Source: Delphinapterus leucas
Lineage: Eukaryota > Chordata > Mammalia > Artiodactyla > Monodontidae
Length of the DNA: 64,000 nucleotides
Reading direction: 5' to 3'
NCBI RefSeq assembly: GCF_002288925.2
Contig: NW_022098049.1
Location: forward strand, 2,531,295 to 2,595,294
The notes below the pieces were generated by a model. The model worked only from the letters and a program-made list of their open reading frames with translations. It did not search any database and was not told the DNA's origin. This document shows positions 1 to 11,880 of this stretch, piece after piece (position 1 is the stretch's first letter; each line of letters starts with the position of its first letter). The translations under genes were made by a program, and so were the position numbers.

Positions 1-157
1 TGGGGAGTTTCTTGCCTTTTGGGAGGTCTGAGGTCTTCTGCCAGCCTTCAGTAGGTGTTCTGTAGGAGTCGTTCCACGTGTAGATGTATTTCTGGTGTAT
101 CCGTGGGGAGGAAGGCGATCTCTGCGTCTTACTCTTCCGCCATCTTCAAGGTCCCCC
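1..157 (-). mobile_element. L1 LINE, 5' end (element runs off the left edge)
   Basis: Read on the minus strand, the segment starts GGGGGGACCTTGAAGATGGC and continues through AGAGTAAGACGCAGAGATCG, the start of the 5' UTR of the L1 lineage in whales, carnivores and ruminants. The body of the element would lie to the left of base 1. Preservation of the 5' terminus suggests a full-length insertion, since most L1 copies are 5'-truncated. Confidence 0.75.
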
Positions 158-345
158 CAGGATGAAGGTTTTAAGTGGCATTATAAATAGTGCCTGGGGT
201 AAGGTCTGTGCCGTGAGTGGCGAGAGAGCAGAACTTCTCACGTGCGGACCAACACTTTAGTGTTGCAGAGGGTTTGGGGCAGGGCTTATATCCAGCTGTT
301 ATGCACTTGTATGGCTGCATTCATTGGTAAAATAATGAAACTGTT

Positions 346-387
346 CCATACCAGTGGCTGACTAGCTCCATACCAGTGGCTGAGTGG
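346..387. repeat. 22-bp tandem duplication
   Basis: CCATACCAGTGGCTGACT and CCATACCAGTGGCTGAGT occur head to tail about 22 bp apart. Confidence 0.85.
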
Positions 388-681
388 GCTCCTGTCTTGA
401 GCCCACTGAATGTCCTTCTGACACCCAGGACCACCTACATCCAGCAATTAATGGGTTAATGCCTGGCATGGCAGGAGGTGTCCAGGAACCAGTGCCATTC
501 TGACAGGTCAATACCCATGCCACCGATATTTTGACTATCACCCCTGATTATCAAGTATATGTCTGTCAGTGATAGTGAAGAGTTTCCTCCCAAAGAAAAC
601 AGATTTGGTGGGTGCATTTTGATAAAAGAGGGCTGATTAAGAAACCATATACAAGAATGATTCCAACCCCTGAGTTAATCA

Positions 682-725
682 TTTACTAACTGTATCACCC
701 TAGTTTACTAACTGTATCACCCTAG
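682..725. repeat. 22-bp perfect tandem duplication
   Basis: The unit begins TTTACTAACTGTATCACCCT and occurs twice in direct succession (682-703 and 704-725). Confidence 0.9.
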
Positions 726-796
726 GCATGTTGCTTCAACTCTGCTTCTCTGTTTTCTTGTCTGTAAAAGAGGGAAAAGAATTCACTCCTTTAGTA

Positions 797-817
797 TCCA
801 TCCATCCATCCATCCAT
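797..817. repeat. (CATC)n microsatellite
   Basis: About five CATC units followed by two degenerate CACC units. Confidence 0.85.
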
Positions 818-1358
818 CCACCCACCCATTTGTCCAACCAACAAGCAACTGTGCCATCGCCGGCCTGGAAATGTTGCCTAACAGTGGCTGGACAGACATT
901 TAGGGAATCTAGTTTGGGGAATAGTCACAAATCTGGTTTTGAAGGTCAAATGAGACATTGAAGGCAAAAGCCTTTCAAAACTGTGAAGGATTTCACTGAT
1001 GTTGGGGTCCTCGCCACATCAATAGCAACATTACTACCGTGGTGTTTACTCAGGGAACAGACTAGGGCATTTTGGTGCAATATAACATGAGGAAGGCCCT
1101 TCAGCTCTTTATTTATTCATGCCATTTGTATAATCCTGCTGGTGCCGAAAGGACCATGAGTCACTTTCCATTTAACTAGTGTTTGGTAAGAGCCTCCTTG
1201 TTCCAGATACTTTTTTTTTTTCCAAAACGAAAAGAACTTTACAAGTTTTGCTGATTGTAAACATAATACACAGCCTTTATTAAAATGTAAAACAACACAG
1301 AAAAATGTATAAAGATGCAAGTAAAATTAACCCAAATCCTACTCCCAGAGATTAATAC

Positions 1359-1563
1359 TTTTTTTTTTTTGCGGTACGCGGGCCTCTCACTGTTGTGGCC
1401 TCTCCTGTTGCGGAGCACAGGCTCCGGACGCGCAGGCTCAGCGGCCATGGCTCACGGGCCCAGCCGCTCCGCGGCATGTGGGATCTTCCCGGACCATGGT
1501 GCGAACCCGTGTCCCCTGCATCGGCCTGTGGACTCTCAACCACTGTGCCACCAGGGAAGCCCT
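1359..1563 (-). mobile_element. CHR-type SINE, short form
   Basis: Poly(T) then GCGGTACGCGGGCCTCTCAC through to CCACCAGGGAAGCCC. This is the complement of a tRNA-derived SINE whose head reads GGGCTTCCCTGGTGG. No clear target-site duplication is visible. Confidence 0.9.
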
Positions 1564-4094
1564 GACCTTTTATATTTTTATAACCATATTTCCCCCCCTT
1601 CCTGGTTTTATCTTTTGTGTCTCATGTATCCTTGCTATCTATAAAGAATAAATGAACTAACAGTGCCATAAGAGGCTATATTGTATTATTTTTATATTTG
1701 TATTTATATTAATATATTTCCTCCGGAGGCAGAGGATGAAGCCATTCATTACAGCTGGGCCTTAGTCAGCGAAGGAGGAGACGCAGAGCTCAGCAGTGAG
1801 CGGGGGACACCCATGACTCGGGCTGGAGGGCACAGTGACTAATCTCACAGACTCCAAGAAGGACTGGCTGCCTCGGTTTGAATTCCCTTTCCACCACTTA
1901 CTGTTTGAGTGGTCTTACCTGGGCACCTCTCTAGGTCCCCTCAGTTTTCTCATCTTTAAAATAGGAAGGACATTGTACCCACTTCAGGGGTCACCTTGGG
2001 ACAAACTACGATGGGGCATGTCTAACACTCAGCGAGTGCCAGGCACATGGTGAGACTCACCTCAACGAGCAGGTGCCATTCTTATTAGTCTTGGCTTTAG
2101 CAATTTGAGAAGGGCCTCCAGAGACCGAGATGGGAGGTCCTGTCTCAATCTGCCTTTGTGAGGAGGCCTGGCTTGGGCTTCCTCCTTGAGGCTGGTGTGG
2201 GAAACGTTTCTCAGCTGGTGGCTGACCAAAGCCAACACCTGGCCCCCAGCCCACTGTGGTTCTGTTCTCACCCACTGGTCACTCCCACTGAGGCTCCGGA
2301 GACCTTGCTGGCATTTTTTACATCTTTTCTTAAATCCCATGAGGAAAGTGATTTGTTAATGGACATTTCTGAATCTGGGGGTTCATGAACCTCCTGGCAG
2401 GCTGCCCTCCTGAATAACCAGTCTCGTGTACCAAAAGCCTCACCAAAACTTTGCAGGGTCAGTGGGTGAGTTTTATCCCAGCCTGGCCTCCTTCCTAAGA
2501 AAGGGGCTTGTAGGAGATCATTCCCAAGAATCAGCTCCCTTTTCATGTACTTCCTCTTCATGTGATCGAGGAGGGGTGTTTGCTGCAGGTCTGACTTGGC
2601 AGTTAGCGTGTCTGGACCTCTCTTGGTTCCATTAGCATTCCCTTGCTGTGTACACACCTGTATGAGAAAGTAAATCTTGGGTTACAAAGACAAAAGGCAG
2701 TTAGTAGAGCAGGATTCCAGTTAAGAGCTCCTTACAAATCCTTTTGCCAACTGTCAAACCCACTGTGAGAGGCCACCATAGAAAAGGCCTGTCTGGGGAG
2801 CTGCAGAGACTTCTTTTTTTTTTTTTCAAGGATGGAATTGAACAGAACCTGGGAAGGTTCTTTCCATCCACAAATTTCAAATGGCCTCATCAACAATTCA
2901 TTGTGTGCTATCAAATATTACTGTCTCTGTCTCCCCTTGGAGATTCTTATAATCCCAGCAGACCAGGGACTTAACACAGTAAGTATGGGCAGTTGTGAAG
3001 AGGAGGGTAGTGAACTGTTTCCCAGTTACAGACACAAGGCACATACGGCTGGGGAATAAGCAATGATTTTAGGGGATACAGGGACAGGTTTTAGCCTCCA
3101 CTGATGATTCTTAGTGATAATTAGCAATCACTCTAGGGATGGTAAATGGTGGTCTATAATCTTATTTTCCTTTATTACCTCTGAGTATAAAAAGAGGTTT
3201 CCCCTCTCTCTTCCTCTCCCAACACTTCCCCCTTTTCAGTATCAATATGGGTTTTTGGATTATTATTTAATGTGTTATAATCCCTTCCTTTTGTTATTGA
3301 TTTTGATACCCAAATTGTTCCGTATTTTGCCAGAGGGAGCCCCTTCAGGTTGGCTCCTGTGTCCTTTCGACATGTTCCCATAGGTTTCTGAGCATTTCCT
3401 TATTCTCCAGAATAAGACTTTCCAGGTTATATCTAACCTCTTATGATTAAAGTGTTAGAAAAAGCAGGAAGGTGAAAATCTTTTCCCAACTTCAGCACTG
3501 GCAAACACATCCCAGAACTTAGGCAAAAAAACAGCACTTTCTGGACTGGACTTAACTGATCACTGAAGCTCCAGAAACGGGTCATGGGAAAGTCACTGTT
3601 GTCTGGGAGAGGCTGTGGGGTGCAGACATAGATAATCTATCAGAGCTTCAAAACCTTCTGTATAACATTAATTGGATGCCTACACTGGATGGGATGCTGA
3701 GGGCAAGAAAAGTGAAATATATCTTGTCTCTGTCCTTTAAGAGCTTTCAGTATGCTTGGGAAGAAATCAAGGGTGATGGTAACCGTTCTCAAATGCACTT
3801 CAATCTATCAGAATTTTACAGTTCCATGGAATCAAAGTCATCCCCTTTTCATTGTACAACAATAGTAGAACGAGGATGGCCTGTTTCTCCTGGATCTTTT
3901 ACAACATGATAGTACTTTCCAGAAAGAGACTTGCCCTTTAGACGGTTTTGGTGATGATTCCCCTGTGCTGTGCTGTATAAGTGTGATTTGGGGGTTTTTT
4001 TTGTTGTTGTTGCACAGAACAAAATAACATGTAGGTTACCTCCAATAATGGAACTTGTCCTATGGATACGTTGAATATGGGATAGTGAAGCAGT
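1564..4094. other. Non-coding 5' flank
   Basis: Mostly unique or heavily decayed repeat sequence. A degraded MIR-like segment lies at about 1880-2060 (TGTTTGAGTGGTCTTACCTG with a following TCTTTAAAATAGG). No coding exon with a plausible splice frame was found. Confidence 0.5.
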
Positions 4095-4325
4095 GAAGTG
4101 TGGAAGTTAAGAGCAAAGGTGTCAGAGACAAGAATTGGCTCTGCTACCTGCAGGATGGTTGATCCTGGGCAAATCAACTTAAGCTCTCTGGGTATCTGTT
4201 TCCTTATCTGTAAACTAGGGAACAATAGTAGATACTTTACAGAGTCGTTTTGAGGATGAAATGAGATAAGAATACAAAAGTGTTTGCCACAGTTCGTGGC
4301 ATATCATTAATGCTCACATTATAAT
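4095..4325 (+). mobile_element. MIR SINE
   Basis: The core CTGGGCAAATCAACTTAAGC, TTTCCTTATCTGTAAA and the tail GAGATAAGAATACAAAAGTG match the MIR layout, an old tRNA-derived SINE shared by all mammals. Confidence 0.7.
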
Positions 4326-7315
4326 TGCCATTATTATTATTTATTATTATTATTAGGGACGGAAGCATTGCTCAAGAACTGGTATGCTGTTCAGAGTTCA
4401 CATCAGCCCGTAGACATCAGGCTTCCCTTGGCTATTTATTGCTCGATCATTATGCAGACTCAGCTACTCTATCTCTGCTTTGACTGATTGCCGCTACCAT
4501 GAACTACTTTCCCTCTTCTCCTTCTCCACCAGGTGACTTCTGCTGACTCATCGCTTTTGAAATCCTGTTGCTATTTCTCATTTCCATGGTGGGTGATCAA
4601 AAGCAATTAGCTGGTTTCCCCTTTCCTTCTTGCCAAGAACATCTTCTTTCCATTACTGTACATCTCAGGGAGGGAGAAGAAGGAACACCAGTGAATTCAG
4701 GAAAACTGAATCCCATGTAGACTCATTTTAGGCCTCTTGTGCCTTAAGTGACCCTAGTTTGGCCTTTCAGATGACTCTCACCTGTTTACACAGGGAACAC
4801 CTCCTTGGTACATAGAAATGCCTTTTCCCACTAAGCTTCAAATGTGCTTAGCTTCTGCATCTCTGGGAAGTTTACAGAAAAGCTGTAGCCCAATTTGTAT
4901 CAGTGGATTTATTCCCTTTTCATTCAATTGTTGAATCATGAAGGAGAGTTAGGTACAACCACTGACTTTCAACATTGAGTAGAAACATTTTAATATCAAT
5001 TAAAACAACAGAGTAATGCCCGTAATAATAGGTCCAGTATCAAGACCTACAGACGATTTAGAGTCCACTGTGTACGTTTCCTATCTTATTCAGTTCACCT
5101 GTCTCTTAAAGATGACACCTATTTTAAATAATCACAATCAAACCATTTGCTAAAAATAGGAGCAAAGCTTTAATGTAAAGGATAATTAATTTCCTATTCT
5201 TCCAGGGACGATGATATTGAGGGTTGCCTGGGTCCCTTGCTTTTTCAGTCTGGCAGTATTATTGCACATCCATTTGGGTATAGCAAGAGAAGGGAATATC
5301 AAACCATCCTTTTGAGGCTTTTTAGCAAGGCTGAGGAAAGGATAGGTGTCCACTTGTTGGAGGGTGTCTACTTGTTAGCAGGATTTCTCAGATTGTGATC
5401 TGCATTCCGTCTGCCTGTCTTCAATTCAGGGGAACTGAATTAAAAAGTTTTGCTGTCAAATCAGGTTGGGAGCCACTCGATTCTGTGGTACTTTCATGCT
5501 TTTGAGGAGTCTTATTTCATGTAAGCGTACTGTTGAATCTAAGAAGCCCTGTAAAACTGGGGTAACTCCAGCATTTTCCAAATATATTTCAAAATGGAAT
5601 CTCTTTATTTGTGGAAGGTCCATTTGTGAATGATAAAGTCTGGATTTAGAGTTCTGTTGGGGTGGTACCTCCAAAGAGCAGATTCCAAGATGGGATTGAC
5701 GTGCTCAAGATTTATTTGGGGAAATGCGTGGGAAGGACAAAGAGGAAGGAGTAGGAGAAAGCAGAGAGTCTTCAGACCACGATGCAAATTTGACCCCTGT
5801 GATGGAGAGCAGGAAGGAAGGGAAATTGGGTAGGAAGATTCTTCTAAAACAGTTTCCTCCAGGTCAGGAGGGAGCCTTGTGGCCTAAGTTATCCGTTAGA
5901 GGCATCCCATGTCTTGCAGGATTAGTTCACTTGCTGTGGTTAGTCATTTGCTGGGAGCAGCCCATGGGCAGCATGGCCTCGTGTGACACAGTAGTGAATC
6001 GAGAGTTATAGGAGCTGGGGCGGTCAGTCAACTATGCTTCGTGCAGCCAGAGATCTGAGTGGCACTTTTTCATGACTGCCACAATTTCTAGCTTTGGCCC
6101 TTTTTTAGCCATGGAGACTTGAGTAAGTCATTCCAGGTTCTGGAACCTAAATGATTAATCTACCAAGTAGCAGGGAAACCTTTCTATGTCACATAGCTGC
6201 CGTGACACATAATGGTACATGAAAGTTCTTTGTAATCTACAAAGCATTCTAGAAATAAGAAAGAATATTATGATGGAGTGGCTGAAGCCTTTTCAAGTGT
6301 ATTAGCTGCTAGAAAGCCATTGTGCCCCTTGACCACATCACACTGTCTTTTCCCTCATTGCTCTGAACTTCCCACAGGCCCACTGCAGTGCTGGGCATCT
6401 AATAGGTAATGAGTAAGTGTTTGTTGAATCATGATAACAACTGTTATGAGCTCTCCAAAGAAACACTCCATGACTAAGACGGTATGTGGGATGAAGATTG
6501 CAGACGCTGAAATTTATTCCCTCTGGCAGAGGCCACATGGCAGGAGGCAAAGCATGGGGGAGGGTGGAGGATGATTTCTGCTGATGTGATCTGCACTTGC
6601 ATCTGGAATGGACGTAGCAGCTTCTTGCAAAGGGTTATTTCTCTTCCCAGAGCGCGGAAGGTTGGAGGAGAGTTTCATAACCTTCTTGCTTTGCAATATA
6701 GTCTCTCTTTTGAGAATTTCTAAAATAATTCTGAAGCTAACTGAATTGTTAAGACAATTCCCAATCTGCATTCTAGACAATTGTACAGCAACACTCCTCT
6801 GAAGTTCATTTTCCAGAGCTGTATATCAGTTACCCTATTGGCCCCTTTGAGTTTTACCAACTCATCCTTTCCCCCTTTGGAGAAGTATCAGTTGGGGCTA
6901 AAATGGTTAAGGGGCAAGCACAGGAAACAGGGTAAGTGGAGTAGCAGGGATGATGTGTGACTGGGTAATTTCTTAAAGAGGTGACTGTCGCTCATCTGTT
7001 TGGTTCTACTTTCCTGAGAGGTGGCAGTTTTGTCTATTCCTTCTTTGTACATTTCTTTGCACCAGCTCAGCATTTTGTTCAATTAATGTTTGTGCAGGGT
7101 GCACAATTAATGCTGGGTGCAGGGAAGACAGTGGTGAATCAACTAGAGAGAGTTCCTGTCCTAATGGAACTTTTGGTCTAATGGACACTCGTGAAAAAAA
7201 TCATGTAAAAATAAAATGACAAACTATGATAAGTGATGAAAAGAAAAATCACGGGGAATGTGAGGACCTGCTGAGCCTGTGGGAGGGGGTGGGGGAAGGG
7301 GAGCTTCAGGGAAGT
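4326..7315. other. Non-coding 5' flank
   Basis: A TTA-rich stretch (4330-4355) is followed by mostly unique AT-rich sequence. No coding exon, RNA gene or young repeat is recognisable. Confidence 0.5.
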
Positions 7316-7331
7316 CCTTGTGATGTTTTTT

Positions 7332-7539
7332 TTGTTTCTTTTTCTTGCGGTATGCGGGCCTCTCACTGTTGTGGCCTCTCCCGTTGCAGAGCACAGGCTC
7401 CGGACGCGCAGGCTCAGCGGCCATGGCTCACGGGCCCAGCCGCTCCGTGGCATGTGGGATCCTCCCGGACTGGGGCACGAACCCGTGTCCCCTGCATCGG
7501 CAGGCAGACTCTCAACCACTGTGCCACCAGGGAAGCCCT
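7332..7539 (-). mobile_element. CHR-type SINE, short form
   Basis: Body from TCTTGCGGTATGCGGGCCTC to CCACCAGGGAAGCCC. Flanked by the duplication TTGTGATGTTTTTT at 7318-7331 and 7540-7553. Confidence 0.93.
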
Positions 7540-7553
7540 TTGTGATGTTTTTT

Positions 7554-7615
7554 ATTTTATTTATTTTTTTATACAGCAGGTTCTTATTAGTCATCAATTT
7601 TATATACATCAGTGT
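7554..7615 (-). mobile_element. Very short L1 3'-end fragment
   Basis: ATACAGCAGGTTCTTATTAG TCATCAATTTTATATACATC is the complement of an L1 3' terminus behind a T-rich tract. The outer repeat CCTTGTGATGTT at 7316-7327 and 7616-7627 fits its own target-site duplication, so the SINE at 7332-7539 probably landed inside this older insertion. Confidence 0.7.
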
Positions 7616-7627
7616 CCTTGTGATGTT

Positions 7628-8124
7628 AAGTGACATCTTTCTAAGGGATGGGATGGAGTTAATGGGGCAAAGAGGTGTGGGAGGGCATATGGATTCTAGG
7701 CACAGAGAAGAGCATGTGCAAAGACCCTGAAGGAAGGGCATGTTTCAGTCAAGTTGCTGAAGGAAGGTGGTGTGGTCGGAGCAGAGAGAGCAGGCAGTAC
7801 GAGATGAAGTAGAGAAATAAGGCTGCGGGGCTGTCCATTTGGTTTTTCCCTGCGATGAGCAGCCAGCAAACGTTTATGATTGAGTGTGTACTGTGCAGCC
7901 AGATGACTTCTGTTGTTATGATGTGTACTTGTATCTGAGCCAGACATAGCAGCCACATGGCAAGGCTGTCATTCTGCACACAAGGAGAAATAAACTTAAA
8001 TCCTAGGAGGAGGGATTTGAGCTTTAGCTAGAGAACACTTGGGGACCCCTGGGGCTGTTGAGCTCAGAAAAGAGTTGCCACAGGATCTTCTTTTGTGAAG
8101 AACAGATCAGACAAGAGGAGGAGG
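7628..8124. other. Non-coding 5' flank
   Basis: No gene seen. It includes old-repeat-like text such as GGCACAGAGAAGAGCATGTG with CAAAGACCCTGAAGG, which resembles an L2 or MIR relic, but assignment is uncertain. Confidence 0.45.
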
Positions 8125-8285
8125 TTTGGTTCCCTTGAACGGCTCAGGAATCAGGAGATAAGGTTCCAGCTCTGACGGTTCCATGATTGGCTATGCGACC
8201 TCAGACCACATCACCTCTTTAGTCATCATTTTCCCCTTTTGTAACGTGTAAGGTTGGGGCTCAGTAATCTCTGACATCTTTGCTT
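8125..8285 (+). mobile_element. MIR-like SINE relic
   Basis: TTCCAGCTCTGACGGTTCCA, TATGCGACCTCAGACCACAT and a TTTTCCCCTTTTGTAA segment follow the MIR order but are diverged. Confidence 0.55.
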
Positions 8286-8636
8286 CTGATTGGGGTCAAA
8301 TCTATGATGACCAAAAACGGGAGGTGGGATGCTTCAGGAAGCCTGTGCCCCATCTGTGAACCCCTGAGCCAAGGCCCATTTCTCTGGAGACATTGAGCTC
8401 AGTTGTGGATGTTGAACGAGGCTGCCTTGTGAGCTACTCTGTAACCTGCTCAGTCCTCACTTGCAAAACCTTCTCCCCACCCCCCTGCCTTCCTGTCTTG
8501 CTGTCCTGCCCCTTGGAGGCTCTTACACCACTGCCTGGCCCACAGGCGTCAACTTCCCATTCTTCCCCATGAGGGGCTCAGTGGAGTGCACCCACTTTCT
8601 TTCCTTTCCTGTGGTGCCATTAAGAAGTGCAAGAGG

Positions 8637-8924
8637 GGGACTTCCCTGGTGGCGCAGCAGTTAAGAATCCACCTGCCAATGCAGGGGACACGGGTTTGAT
8701 CCCTGGTCCGGGAAGATCCATGCTGTGGAGCAACTAAGCCCGCAAGTCACAACTACTGAAGCCCACGCACCTAGAGCCTGTGCTCCGCAGCAAGAGAAGC
8801 CACCACAGTGAGGAGCCCGCGCACCTCAACGAAGAGTAGCCCCTGCTCGCCGCAACTAGAGAAAGCCCGCACGCAGCAACGAACACCCAACACAGCCAAA
8901 ATTAATTAATTTAAATTTTAAAAA
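8637..8924 (+). mobile_element. CHR-type SINE, long form
   Basis: Starts GGGACTTCCCTGGTGGCGCA, includes CAACTAGAGAAAGCCCGCAC and ends ACACAGCCAAAATTAATTAA. Target-site duplication AAGTGCAAGAGG (8625-8636) and AAGCGCAAGAGG (8925-8936), one mismatch. Confidence 0.93.
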
Positions 8925-8949
8925 AAGCGCAAGAGGAAGTAACAAAGGG

Positions 8950-9400
8950 CAGTGGATCAGTTCCTTGGTGCTGCCATACAAATGACCACAAACTGGGAGG
9001 CTTAGAACAACAGAAATGTATCCTCTCCCAGTTCTGGAGGCCAGAAGTCTGAAACCAAGGTGCTGAGAGGATTATGCTCCGTCTGAAGGCTCTGGGAGAG
9101 AATCCTTCTTTGCCTCTTCCAGCTTCTGGTGGCTCCAGGCATTTCTCGGCTTGTGGTCACATCATTCCGATCTCTGCCTCTGTCTTCACATGGCCTTCTC
9201 TGTGTGTCTTCTTTTCTGTTTCTTGTAAGAACACTTGCCTTTGGGTTTAACACCCACTCATGTAATCCAGAATGATCTCATCCTGAGATCTTTAACTTAA
9301 TTACATTTGCAAAGACTCTTTTTTGCAAATAAGGGCACATTCACAGTTTCCCAAATGTGTATATTTTGGGCAGCCACTATTCAACCCACTCCAGGCAATG
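8950..9400 (+). repeat. Ancient interspersed repeat, class not assigned
   Basis: CAAATGACCACAAACTGGGA GGCTTAGAACAACAGAAATG and, later, CTTAATTACATTTGCAAAGA belong to a widely dispersed mammalian repeat that I recognise by text but cannot name with certainty (possibly an old LTR). Similar text occurs in part at 45525-46020 and 56145-56740. Confidence 0.65.
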
Positions 9401-9519
9401 ACTTCTGAAGCATCTGATCCACCAAAATGCCTTCTTTTTATTTGTCTCCTTTCTAAACTTGACGTCTTTGAAATAACCTCAGACTACAAGTCCCAACGAA
9501 ATGCCACAGAGAGCAGGCT

Positions 9520-9700
9520 GGAGGGCCTGAGAGCACAGGCTCTGAGGGCAGGTGGCCTTGGTTCAAATCCCAGCACTTACCAGCCCCTCTGTGGCTCAGT
9601 TTCACCATCTGTACATTGGGCACAGTGATAGTACCTACCTCTGAGGGCTGATGTGGGACTTAAATAGGATAATACTTGTAAAAGTATCTAGAACTGGCCC
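9520..9700 (+). mobile_element. MIR SINE
   Basis: TTGGTTCAAATCCCAGCACT, CTCAGTTTCACCATCTGTAC and GATAATACTTGTAAAAGTAT follow the MIR consensus order. Confidence 0.7.
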
Positions 9701-10319
9701 CAAGTAAAGTGAAAACATATTCATTACTGCAAATGAATAGGGGATGGTGAAATAATTAAAAATCCAACTTTGATGGCTGGACGGTGGCTAGAAAGTATCC
9801 AGGGCTTTGGCACTGTCTGGAGCTGGAGTTTCTTTGAGCCTTGACCTACCTGTGGCTACCTGACTTGGAATAAAACACCCTGGAGGCCCCTCCTCTCAGG
9901 ATCTGCTCTGAGCTGCTGTGTTTGCAGATCAGTCTTGGGCTCTGGATTTCAAACAGAGATAGGGAGCTGCCAGGCAGACACAGCAGAAAGGGCATTTCCT
10001 GGGAGATACCTGCCCGTCTGGAGGAGACAGTCTCGTGCCCGAGACCTTCTCCATTCTAGAGGGTAGACTTTCTCCTCCCAAAGACCAGTGCTGGACGCTG
10101 CACGTCCTACCCTGCTGACCTGCCTTGAGGCTAAGAAGTTAGTTATCGTGAGTATTTCTGGACAAGGTCAGGAGCCTTCACTGGTCAAGGTGAGACCGGT
10201 TGCTCTTTTTCTTATTACTGAGCTGGACTCTGTTGCTGTCCAGGCTGCTGGGAGCCCTTCTGTTTGTTCTTAGAGACCTGGGTCATGATGAGCGAGGTTG
10301 CAGAGTGCAAAGAGGCTGG
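9701..10319. other. Unique-looking 5' flank
   Basis: No recognisable repeat. It contains a GAATAAAACACC stretch near 9868 and a donor-like CAAG|GTGAGA near 10190. An untranslated first exon could hide here but nothing proves it. Confidence 0.3.
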
Positions 10320-10464
10320 GCTTCAGCAACGGATGCTGTGTGGCTGTAGTCAAGTTTCCAAACCTCTCTGAACTGTGGTGTTTACCATCTGGGAAGTGAG
10401 GATTGCCCAGTACCTGACTCTGGTTAGGTGCTTGAAAAATTGTGGCTCTGATTGGTATTTGGGA

Positions 10465-10680
10465 GGTGGTACGGAGTGGAGGTTGGATAGAGTTTTGTTG
10501 CAGCTTAGAGCTGTGGGATCTTAGGCAGGTTACTTAACCTCCTAGGCTTTAATTTTCGCATTTGTAAAAGAGATTGAACCTTTCCATCACATGGTTATTG
10601 GGATGATTAGATGAAAAAACATGGATGCAGGACCTTAAGCCAGTGCCTTGCTTATCCTACGCGCTTAATGAAGAGCAGCT
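10465..10680 (+). mobile_element. MIR SINE
   Basis: GAGCTGTGGGATCTTAGGCA GGTTACTTAACCTCCTAGGC and a CGCATTTGTAAAAGAG segment match MIR. A second, weaker MIR-like piece precedes it (10320-10465). Confidence 0.7.
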
Positions 10681-11411
10681 GTTGATTGCCCCGAGCACTT
10701 TGAATAATGATACTAACTAATAAAATGGATGACTGTAGAGAACAAATCATCCATCCCAGCATGCTCTAGGAGGAAGAGCGTTCATCTGGCTGTGAGGAGA
10801 CCGGGCTCTGTCCCCAGCTTGGCCAGCTTGTAGCTGGGTGACTTTGAGCAAGTTGCTTTTGCTTTTAACAGTTGTGAAATTTCTTTCATTTGGCTTTTTT
10901 AACTACCCAGAGGAAAGTGATTAGATTATCATATTTAACCCCTTGGAGCATTTTCTGTAATGCACAGGGGTTCTGAAGTAGAGCTCTATGGAAGGAAAAA
11001 GTCCATTTTTGAATGAACGGGATTCGAGGTGTGTCTGTTATCAAGAGTTCCCCCGGCCTGGGTTTGGAGAGGGAGGGCTGTGGAGGTCCATGCTTGCTGA
11101 GGTCTTAGCATTTCTGGGGGGTGAACACAGGATAAATGGGCACCCAGAAGTCCCAGCAGTTTCAATAAACAGGTATATGATCTTGATTTGGTTCCTAGTT
11201 TCTTTCTGGGTCTCAGTTTCCCTACTGGCCAAACGAGTAGGTTAGCCTTGATGAGTGGTTTTCAAACTTTACAACTTAATATATAAAACAGATAGAAATG
11301 GAGCCCCTCAGATTGAAGGGATGGGGGAGTGTTCCCAGTGAATTTGAAGTCCTTGATGTCTCGTCTCAGAAAGAATTTAGTGAGAGACAAAGTGATAGGT
11401 AAGAAGTGGAC
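10681..11411. other. Non-coding 5' flank
   Basis: A weak MIR-like piece at about 10760-10870 (GGCTGTGAGGAGACCGGGCT and GGGTGACTTTGAGCAAGTTG). Otherwise no recognisable feature. Confidence 0.5.
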
Positions 11412-11412
11412 T

Positions 11413-11602
11413 GGGCTTCCCTGGTGGCGCAGTGGTTGAGAGTCCGCCTGCCGATGCAGGGGACGTGGGTTCGTGCCCCGGTCCGTGGAAGATCCCACAT
11501 GCCACGGAGCGGCGGGGCCCGTGAGCCATGGCCGCTGAGCCTGCGCGTCCGGAGCCTGTGCTCCGCAACGGGAGAGGCCACAACAGTGAGAGGCCCGCGT
11601 AC
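11413..11602 (+). mobile_element. CHR-type SINE, short form, with microsatellite tail
   Basis: Starts GGGCTTCCCTGGTGGCGCAG and ends GAGAGGCCCGCGTACC. Instead of a plain A-tail it runs directly into a (CA)n then (TA)n tract. Confidence 0.93.
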
Positions 11603-11649
11603 CACACACACACACACACACACAAATATATATATATATATATATATAT
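11603..11649. repeat. (CA)n(TA)n microsatellite at SINE tail
   Basis: About eleven CA units, AA, then about twelve TA units, directly following the SINE body. Confidence 0.95.
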
Positions 11650-11686
11650 GTCTTTGAGAACACAGCTCATTGGCACTGATTACTTA

Positions 11687-11880
11687 GCCACAGGGGTTTG
11701 CAACCCTGCTGCACTTTAGAATCACCTGGGGAACTTAAAAAACTACTGCAGCTCGGCCCCGGTGCTGACCAATGAACTCAGACTCTCTGGGATGGGATCT
11801 GGCCGTAGTGTGGGAGATAGTTTTAGAATGCTCCCTCACGTGAATCTGATGTACAGCCAAAGTTGACCATCATTGCCCTA
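11687..11880 (+). mobile_element. MER5A-like hAT relic
   Basis: TTTAGAATCACCTGGGGAAC, ACTCAGACTCTCTGGGATGG and ACGTGAATCTGATGTACAGC follow the MER5A order (a non-autonomous hAT-Charlie element). Confidence 0.75.

Larger units (their letters stand above)
158..1358. other. Upstream non-coding sequence, no gene seen
   Basis: Unique-looking sequence with two small perfect or near-perfect tandem duplications of 22 bp (346-387 and 682-725) and a CATC microsatellite at about 797-817. No splice-bounded coding segment was found. Confidence 0.6.

Noticed and set aside
8637..8924. tRNA gene suggested by A-box and B-box-like motifs in the SINEs
   Set aside because: The tRNA-like heads belong to SINEs with A-tails and target-site duplications and do not fold as full tRNAs.
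9701..10319. Candidate untranslated first exon near GAATAAAACACC and CAAG|GTGAGA
   Set aside because: Single short motifs like these are common; no transcript evidence or conserved context can be seen.
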